DNA of 64,000 nt from G965230065 sp965230065 (GTDB taxonomy: Bacteria > Bacteroidota > Bacteroidia > Cytophagales > Cyclobacteriaceae). This document shows, one piece after another, positions 59,095 to 64,000 of this stretch. The position numbers and the translations under genes are program-made. The DNA lies in the NCBI GenBank assembly GCA_965230065.1, contig OZ245942.1, positions 1,860,001 through 1,924,000 of the forward strand. Reading direction: 5' to 3'. The notes beneath the pieces are model-generated. The model saw nothing but the letters and a program-made list of their open reading frames with translations, was not told where the DNA came from and did no database searches. Numbering within the stretch: the stretch's first letter is position 1; every line of letters begins with the position of its first letter.

Positions 59095-61512
59095 TTAGTT
59101 ATTGGATTTAATCTGATACCTTACTTTTAAAAAAACTGCCCTTCCGGGTTTTTGAAGAAGAAAGTTATCGTACACTTGTTCGTTCAATAAATTTGAAATA
59201 TCTGCCGCTACACTGAATCGCCCCGAAGGAAATGTATATCCGGCACCAGCATCAAGAACCAGCTGGCTGGGTATTACACTTTTTTCGCTTTTGTCACCCA
59301 GGCTGGGCCAGCGCAGGTAAAATTCATGCACATACCCCGACTGCAGGTATAACAGCAACTTTGAACCTTGCTGAATGACATCTTTAAGGTTTAATTCCAC
59401 ACCTGCATTGGCCATCAGATAAGGTGTATTGCGCAGCCGGTCCCGGTAAACAATGTTCCGGTTTCCGTTTTCCTCATACTCCAAATTATTGCGGATGTCC
59501 AGGTACGTGGCATTGGCTGTAATTTTCATCCACTGCTTATAATCGTAGATAATGTCCAGCTCCACCCCTTTTCCAAGCGTTTTGTTGATGTTCCGGAATT
59601 CCCCGTTACCAAGGCCATCCGTTACGGTAAATAATAGCTGGTTTTTGGTGTCCCGGTAAAACGTGTTCACGGCCACTTTCATCCCGTGATGGTCTCCCAG
59701 AGAATACCTGCCGAGGATTGTCCCCAGGTTGATATTCAGGCTTTGCTCCGGCTTGATGGTGGGGTTATTATCAATGGTCACCCCATCGCCCAAGGCTTCT
59801 TTTGCAGTGGGCATGCGGGTGGCTTGTTCTAAAGATAATTTGGCAAGTAAATTGGGAAATATTTTATAAGAAGTGGCAAAGCCTGCGCCCCAGTTGGTTT
59901 CACTGTTTTTATACTCTACGGCCACCGACTCATTGTCAATGTAATCTAATTCGTTGATGGAGGAGGAAAAATTGTAAAGCTTGACAAACGCGTTTGTGTA
60001 GAGCCTGTCATCAAAATTCCTGCTTTCCAATGACAATCCGCCGAATTGGGAAGATATGCCCTGGGGCTTCAGGTAAGGTATGCGGTATTCCGGGGTAAAC
60101 GGGTCTTCACCAGTACGGGTGGTTTGGGAACCTATATAATTAATGCCCAATGTTAAATTATCACGAAGCTTATAAGTAGCATTAACCCGGCCTATCCAGG
60201 ATTTGTCATTGAGGGTAAAAAGGGATTTTCCGTCATACCCCATTTCACCACCCGTAACGCGGTATCCAATGGAATCTGCTTTCCATCCATATTGTATCAA
60301 AGAAGTATCTGCCAAGGTGCCTTCAGTGATGGAATAACCGGCAAAAACGTCTACATTCAGTCCTTTCGTAAACAAGTCCTTTTTCTGGTATACCATACTG
60401 GGCATCAGAAATTGCTCGTCGTACCGCACATTGCCAAAAACCCTGGCCATCGTTTGGGCGGTTTGGATGCCTCTTTGCTGGCCTGAAGCCAAAAGGCTGA
60501 TAAAAAACTGGTCTGCCCAGTCTACATCGGTAAAGCCAACATCCAACTTGGCATTGATGGTTTGAAAGTCGTCATTGAACCTTTCGGCAGGGTTATCTTT
60601 TGTAAACTCCACCGCCCTGTAACCGGTAGACGCATCGGCCCAGGTAACGGACGGCCCCCACACCTTGTAATTGTTGTCCGAATAATTGTAAAAAGACGAC
60701 AGCCTTGTGGTAAAACCTGACCGGTCATGGGCCCATTGCCCTTGGATAGCCACCTGATGTGTATTGAAAGAACCGTAAGAATAGGAAACATCCGCAAAAT
60801 CGGCTTGCTCTTTCCGGGTAGTGATGTTGATGGCGCCTCCCAGTGCATCGGAACCCAGCTCAACCGGCACCACGCCTTTATAAACATCCACCCTCTCTAC
60901 GAGCAGCATCGGAAAGTTATTGATGGTAAAAGAAGAGCCGAAATAGTCTAACGGAATGCCATCCACAAAGAAGCGCACCGCATTGCCCGACATGCCATCC
61001 AGTGAATAGTTAAAATCAGAACCCATGCCACCCGACTGCCTGATACGGACACCTGCTGTTCGGTCCAGTACCTGGTTCAGGTCCAGGCTTTGGGATTGAA
61101 GCGGTCGGGTAGCCACAGCTTCCACGTTGAACCCCCGCTCTTCAATTTCAGTAACTTCTGACTTCCCCACTACTTTTATCTCATCCATGCGGGTAGTAGC
61201 TTCTTCCAGCTGAATGCTAAGTTGCTTTGTTTGTCCGGCTGATAGTATTACCGACAAAGCCTGGGATTGGTACCCAATACCGGAAACCGTTAAGGTATGC
61301 GCACCGGGAGTTACTTTGGTGATGGTGAAATTCCCTGTAACATCGGTGGCAACACCAATATTTTTGTCAAGCAAAACGGTAATGCCTGGCATGGCTTCAC
61401 CCTGGAGGTCGGTAACATGGCCCCGGATGGTGGCCGTTTGGGCATAAAGTATCTCATTGAAAGCGAGCAGCAAAAATATGATGCCTATAGAGCACGTAAA
61501 GCCTGGGTGCAT
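59095..61512 (-). CDS. TonB-dependent receptor (cassette B)
   Basis: The protein has 805 residues. The order is: signal peptide, carboxypeptidase-like domain (ATIRGHVTDLQGEAMPGITVLLDKNIGVATDVTGNFTI), plug (about 125-230, NQVLDRTAGVRIRQSGGMGSDFNYSLDGMSG; VDVYKGVVPVELGSDALGGAINITT) and barrel ending AVFLKVRYQIKSNN. The plug type resembles XusC/haem-siderophore scavenging receptors. The last residues are not aromatic, which is unusual for a BAM substrate, although FLKVRYQI is close to the end. It is the first gene of cassette B, with an AraC-type box and dyad upstream. Confidence 0.94.
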   Translation of the reverse strand: MHPGFTCSIGIIFLLLAFNEILYAQTATIRGHVTDLQGEAMPGITVLLDKNIGVATDVTGNFTITKVTPGAHTLTVSGIGYQSQALSVILSAGQTKQLSIQLEEATTRMDEIKVVGKSEVTEIEERGFNVEAVATRPLQSQSLDLNQVLDRTAGVRIRQSGGMGSDFNYSLDGMSGNAVRFFVDGIPLDYFGSSFTINNFPMLLVERVDVYKGVVPVELGSDALGGAINITTRKEQADFADVSYSYGSFNTHQVAIQGQWAHDRSGFTTRLSSFYNYSDNNYKVWGPSVTWADASTGYRAVEFTKDNPAERFNDDFQTINAKLDVGFTDVDWADQFFISLLASGQQRGIQTAQTMARVFGNVRYDEQFLMPSMVYQKKDLFTKGLNVDVFAGYSITEGTLADTSLIQYGWKADSIGYRVTGGEMGYDGKSLFTLNDKSWIGRVNATYKLRDNLTLGINYIGSQTTRTGEDPFTPEYRIPYLKPQGISSQFGGLSLESRNFDDRLYTNAFVKLYNFSSSINELDYIDNESVAVEYKNSETNWGAGFATSYKIFPNLLAKLSLEQATRMPTAKEALGDGVTIDNNPTIKPEQSLNINLGTILGRYSLGDHHGMKVAVNTFYRDTKNQLLFTVTDGLGNGEFRNINKTLGKGVELDIIYDYKQWMKITANATYLDIRNNLEYEENGNRNIVYRDRLRNTPYLMANAGVELNLKDVIQQGSKLLLYLQSGYVHEFYLRWPSLGDKSEKSVIPSQLVLDAGAGYTFPSGRFSVAADISNLLNEQVYDNFLLQKPGRAVFLKVRYQIKSNN

Positions 61513-61520
61513 AGTATTTA

Positions 61521-61537
61521 TTTAGACTTATTCTAAG
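61521..61537 (-). promoter_or_regulatory. Imperfect dyad near the TonB receptor start (cassette B)
   Basis: TTTAGACTTATTCTAAG pairs at 6 of 8 arm positions and shares 14 of 17 bases with the dyad of cassette A. It lies 9 bp upstream of the ATG, a repressor-like location. Confidence 0.45.
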
Positions 61538-61599
61538 GAAGTGCAAATATGAATATCATGAGGAAGATGAGCAATAGCTATAATTAGCTAATTCGGGTA

Positions 61600-61614
61600 T
61601 AGCTAGAAGTAGTA
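61600..61614 (-). promoter_or_regulatory. 15-bp activator box upstream of the TonB receptor (cassette B)
   Basis: TAGCTAGAAGTAGTA is identical to 51715-51729. A partial second copy TAGCTAATTCGGGTA lies 15 bp upstream at 61585-61599. Confidence 0.5.
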
Positions 61615-61707
61615 TTTATTTATAAAAAGCTTTTATTGATTCTGTTGTGGAGCTTTAAAAGAAAGAGATAGAAATCTTAATATATAGTACATAATGTTGT
61701 TTAGCAA

Positions 61708-61880
61708 TGGTTTATCCCCTGGAAACCGGAATCTGATACGATTCCCGGTGGTGTAAGAGAATTTGTGCCTGTGGCACCCGCACGGTTAGATTAAAAAATG
61801 AAGAAGTATGGGAGGCAGATGACCACAGGGCTTAAGGTTTTGTAAAAATTTCTATTTCTGTCAGGTTGTATCTCATATTG
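61708..61880 (+). promoter_or_regulatory. Orphan structured stretch resembling a decayed cobalamin riboswitch
   Basis: On the plus strand it shows in order: GGTTTATCCC, hairpin CCGGAATC-6-GATTCCCGG (61726-61748) followed by GGTG, hairpin GTGCC-TGT-GGCAC (61765-61777), CCCGCACGGTTA, GATGACCACAGGG and GTCAGG. The order recalls the conserved blocks of cobalamin riboswitches, but several blocks are altered and no plus-strand gene follows. It may be a remnant or a chance likeness. Confidence 0.25.
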
Positions 61881-61972
61881 AAAAGTGTCATGCCGGCTTT
61901 AACCACCGAAAACACTGGTGTGATTTCAGTATTTTCTTTGTAATTTTCTCATTTTCTATATTACATGGAATA

Positions 61973-63184
61973 TTAGGGTGTTATATTTTCCGGAATGGCC
62001 TGGTCGTTATTCAGTCTTGGATGTAGTTTTTTCTTTCCCGGCTGATATTTATTTCCCGAACCCACTTTTCTGTTTTTTGATTTCTTCCTTCTCCCCCACC
62101 AAATATAAAAACCGCTTACCGGCAGGCTGGCAATGATGAGGCTGGTAAAAAACATCAGTATTTTTCCGGGCAGGCCAAAAATGGCACCTACATGGATGTC
62201 ATAGTTCATTCGTAGGAGTTTATCGGCTGTTTTGGCTTCGTGAAACCGTCCGTAAATGTGGTCAACTTCAAGCTCTTCCAAAGTATATTGGTCAAAATAG
62301 CGGTAATCAGTTTGCCAGTAAGTACCATATTCAGGATTGGCATTGGCAGCGATGGAGGAAGTATCCGATTCGGGAATATGCACTTCAAGTGATGCAGCAG
62401 TCGGATATTCTTTTTTCATAATAACCCATACTTTATCGATGGGCGGAAGGGTTTGTTCCGCATCCGCTGTGACATCAGAAGCCGGGTCAACATAAACCAG
62501 GGACTTTTCTCCTCCGGCAGTTTGATATACGGCTTGTTTGAACCACTGGAAACCCCACACCAACCCGGTGAGCGCAAGTATCAGGGCGATGGAAATTACA
62601 TAAAACCCGAGTACATTATGCAAATCATAATTTTTACGCCTCCAGCGAGCATTCCACTTGATAGAAAACCGCTGCCGGGCCGCACTTTTGTTGCGGGGCC
62701 ACCATAGAAAAAGTCCCGAAATGAGCATAATAACAAAAATCAGCGTAGCCGTTGCCACCACAGGCTGGCCAATGGCCGGAGGAAGCCACAAATAAAAATG
62801 CCCGTTCAGGATAAAGCGGAAAAAATCTTCCTCCATGTTTTTTACTTTCAGCACCTCGCCGTTGTAAGGGTTCAGGTATACCAGATAGTAATAATAATCA
62901 GGCTCAAAATTGTAAAAAATGGCCTGTGCAGCTTTTACCTTGCCAGCGTACAACACCGCATGAATTTTCTTTTGGGGCAGTTCATTTTCGGCAATAGCTT
63001 TGAGTTTAGAAGGAGGAAGCAACGTTTTCCCTTCCTGTTCTACAAAACGGTAAGGCTGGGTGATATTTTGTATTTCTACCTGAAAAGCATAAATGCAGCC
63101 GGTGATAGCGATGATAAACACCACCAGCCCGGAAGTGAGGCCGAGTCAAAGGTGGGTTTTTCCTATGATTTTTTTCAAGGTCAT
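61973..63184 (-). pseudogene. PepSY-associated membrane protein gene with nonsense codon (cassette C)
   Basis: From the ATG at 63184 the frame reads MTLKKIIGKTHL, then a TGA (63148-63146), then LGLTSGLVVFIIAITGCIYAFQ. The paralogue at 56603-57841 has Trp at this place (KIHLWLGLASG), so one G-to-A change turned TGG to TGA. The remainder is open for 383 codons with all PepSY_TM landmarks (LVYLNPYNGEVLKV, GHFYLWLPPAIGQPVVA, RWRRKNYDLHNVLGFYVISIALILALTGLVWGF, GFYIWWGRRKKSK). Without readthrough or re-initiation, the first membrane helix would lack its start. It is downstream of a TonB receptor gene. Confidence 0.85.
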
Positions 63185-63201
63185 TTAATTTGTAAATTTT
63201 C

Positions 63202-63275
63202 TTGCCGGATTTAATCTGGCACCTCTTTCCTAAGCATGGGATGCCGGCTACCGTGGCGCGGAGTAAATCCGGCAA
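63202..63275. repeat. Palindromic element with 12-bp perfect arms
   Basis: TTGCCGGATTTA (63202-63213) and TAAATCCGGCAA (63264-63275) are perfect complements around a 50-bp centre that holds smaller pairs (GGCA/TGCC). It lies between the PepSY pseudogene and the next palindrome. Confidence 0.7.
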
Positions 63276-63291
63276 ATTATCAAATTTGTAC

Positions 63292-63335
63292 GTGTCCGCC
63301 ACTTCTTGTACAGCTGTACAAGAAGTGGCGGACAC
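63292..63335. repeat. 44-bp perfect palindrome (copy 2)
   Basis: It is perfectly self-complementary over 22+22 bases, with arms starting GTGTCCGCCACTTCTTGTAC and centre CAG/CTG. It matches 42298-42341, where the centre has two changes. It sits 5 bp past the stop of the third TonB receptor gene on the minus strand. Confidence 0.9.
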
Positions 63336-63340
63336 ATGAA

Positions 63341-64000
63341 TTAAAATTTATAACCAATCGTCAACCGGAAATTCCGGCCCGGTTCGGTTTGCCAGTAAAA
63401 GTAGTCTGCGTAAGGTGAGCCTGAATACAGGTATTTATCCAGCAGATTGTTGACGTTCAGTGCCAGGCTGAAATTCTCGTTTTGCCAGGATACGGCACCA
63501 TCCAGCCGGAAGTAATCGGGCAAGGCGTTTTCAGAATCATCAAACACATACCAGGAAGAACGCTCAATTTGCCACTGATAACCCAGGGAAATACCAATGC
63601 CTTCCAGGGTACCCAGGGGCTGGCGGTACGAAAGCCAGGTATTGGTAATGTGCTTGGTAGCGCCCGGCGTGGCATTGCCCACCACAGATTCGTCCGTATC
63701 TTTGGTAATTTTCGAATCGGTGTAAGCATAGTTGAAGGTGAGGTTCAGTCCTTTTACAATCTCACCCCGCACGTCAAATTCCACTCCTTTGGTTTTGGTT
63801 TGGCCCAGTTGGATAGAAAAGTTGGGGTGCGCAGGGTCGGCCGTCAGCACATTGTTTTTGGTGATTTGATATACGGCAAGTGTAGAGTTCCATGTGCCCC
63901 CAAACCAGTCTTTCTTCAATCCGGCTTCCAGGTTATTTCCTGTACTGGGATCAAATTTTTCCTGTTGGTAATCGCTGCCTGCCTGGGGCACAAAAGCCTG
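63341..64000 (-). CDS. TonB-dependent siderophore receptor, C-terminal part (cassette C, partial)
   Basis: The reading frame enters from the right edge and ends with NFRLTIGYKF-stop, the usual last strand. About 220 residues of barrel are seen: FVPQAGSDYQQEKFDPSTGNNLEAGLKKDWFGG, GVEFDVRGEIVKGLNLTFNYAYTDSKIT, LNVNNLLDKYLYSG. The FDPSTGNNLEAGLK block is typical of FhuA/FhuE-type ferric siderophore receptors and matches cassette A in style. The N-terminal plug is outside the window. The PepSY pseudogene follows on the same strand. Confidence 0.92.
   Translation of the reverse strand, partial: QAFVPQAGSDYQQEKFDPSTGNNLEAGLKKDWFGGTWNSTLAVYQITKNNVLTADPAHPNFSIQLGQTKTKGVEFDVRGEIVKGLNLTFNYAYTDSKITKDTDESVVGNATPGATKHITNTWLSYRQPLGTLEGIGISLGYQWQIERSSWYVFDDSENALPDYFRLDGAVSWQNENFSLALNVNNLLDKYLYSGSPYADYFYWQTEPGRNFRLTIGYKF

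Larger units (their letters stand above)
61513..61972. other. Intergenic region upstream of cassette B
   Basis: This 460-bp stretch holds the receptor dyad (61521-61537), the activator box (61600-61614), and a structured, riboswitch-like stretch (61708-61880). No gene was seen. A weak hairpin AAAACACTG/CAGTATTTT near 61910-61936 may end the PepSY transcript that comes from the right. Confidence 0.65.

Noticed and set aside
63146..63148. In-frame TGA read as selenocysteine
   Set aside because: The paralogues have Trp at this position, and no SECIS-like structure or selenoprotein family is involved; a nonsense mutation is simpler.

Overview
The window reads as a chromosomal segment of a Bacteroidota bacterium, most likely of the Cytophagales type. 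The signs are a GldJ-like gliding/type 9 secretion lipoprotein, many lipobox lipoproteins, TonB-dependent receptors with carboxypeptidase-like N-terminal domains, a PL6 polysaccharide lyase, FtsX-type permeases, BlaI/M56 pairs, 7TM-AraC regulators, and several promoters of the TAnnTTTG type known from this phylum. Genus and species cannot be read from the sequence. No rRNA, tRNA, CRISPR array, prophage or complete insertion sequence was recognised.

Layout. 1-12.8 kb is mostly housekeeping: exodeoxyribonuclease III (partial), a conserved small protein, ComF, a decayed Xre/RES toxin-antitoxin, gldJ, mfd, a cytochrome oxidase subunit III, ribD with a degenerate deaminase domain, prmC, and the sulfate-activation genes cysC-cysD-cysN. 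13-19 kb is a minus-strand operon for oxidised (probably 3-keto) sugars: a TIM-barrel isomerase, a DUF1080 hydrolase, a ThuA protein, and a 1085-residue ThuA-like/glucose dehydrogenase/PKD/cytochrome c/CBM lipoprotein. 19-23 kb holds small accessory genes. 23-30.5 kb is a nitrite module: siroheme methyltransferase, nirB, nirD, a NarX-like sensor kinase, a NarL-like regulator and mobA. 30.8-34.2 kb is a PAS-rich kinase with its receiver. 34.4-45.9 kb holds a PadR/FtsX permease pair, a UDG, a 7TM-AraC regulator, several envelope proteins, an S41 lipoprotein, a PL6 lyase and a double FKBP lipoprotein. 46-52 kb and 56.6-64 kb carry three TonB receptor/PepSY iron cassettes. Between them lie an M56-BlaI sensor operon, a LOV-like PAS protein, a ChaN lipoprotein and a sialidase-like protein.

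How the parts fit. In the nitrite module, SUMT makes the siroheme precursor for NirB and MobA serves a molybdoenzyme that is not in the window. The same double motif, TACGTA-N4-TACGTA, lies upstream of both nirB and the sensor kinase gene, so the NarL-like regulator may control both. In the iron region, two receptor genes share a 15-bp upstream box and a similar dyad near the start codon, which points to joint control by an AraC-type activator and a metal-responsive repressor. The first cassette also encodes flavodoxin, the usual replacement for ferredoxin when iron is short. The third cassette has a PepSY gene broken by a single TGG-to-TGA change.

The most unusual protein is at 52107-53603. 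It is a BlaR1-like M56 membrane peptidase whose C-terminal third resembles two POTRA domains of BamA. It is co-transcribed with a BlaI repressor and preceded by three operator-like sites at an exact 20-bp period. The intergenic space is also rich in palindromes of many unrelated families. One 44-bp palindrome has landed inside a lipoprotein signal-peptide region, and two perfect hairpins end exactly at a start codon.
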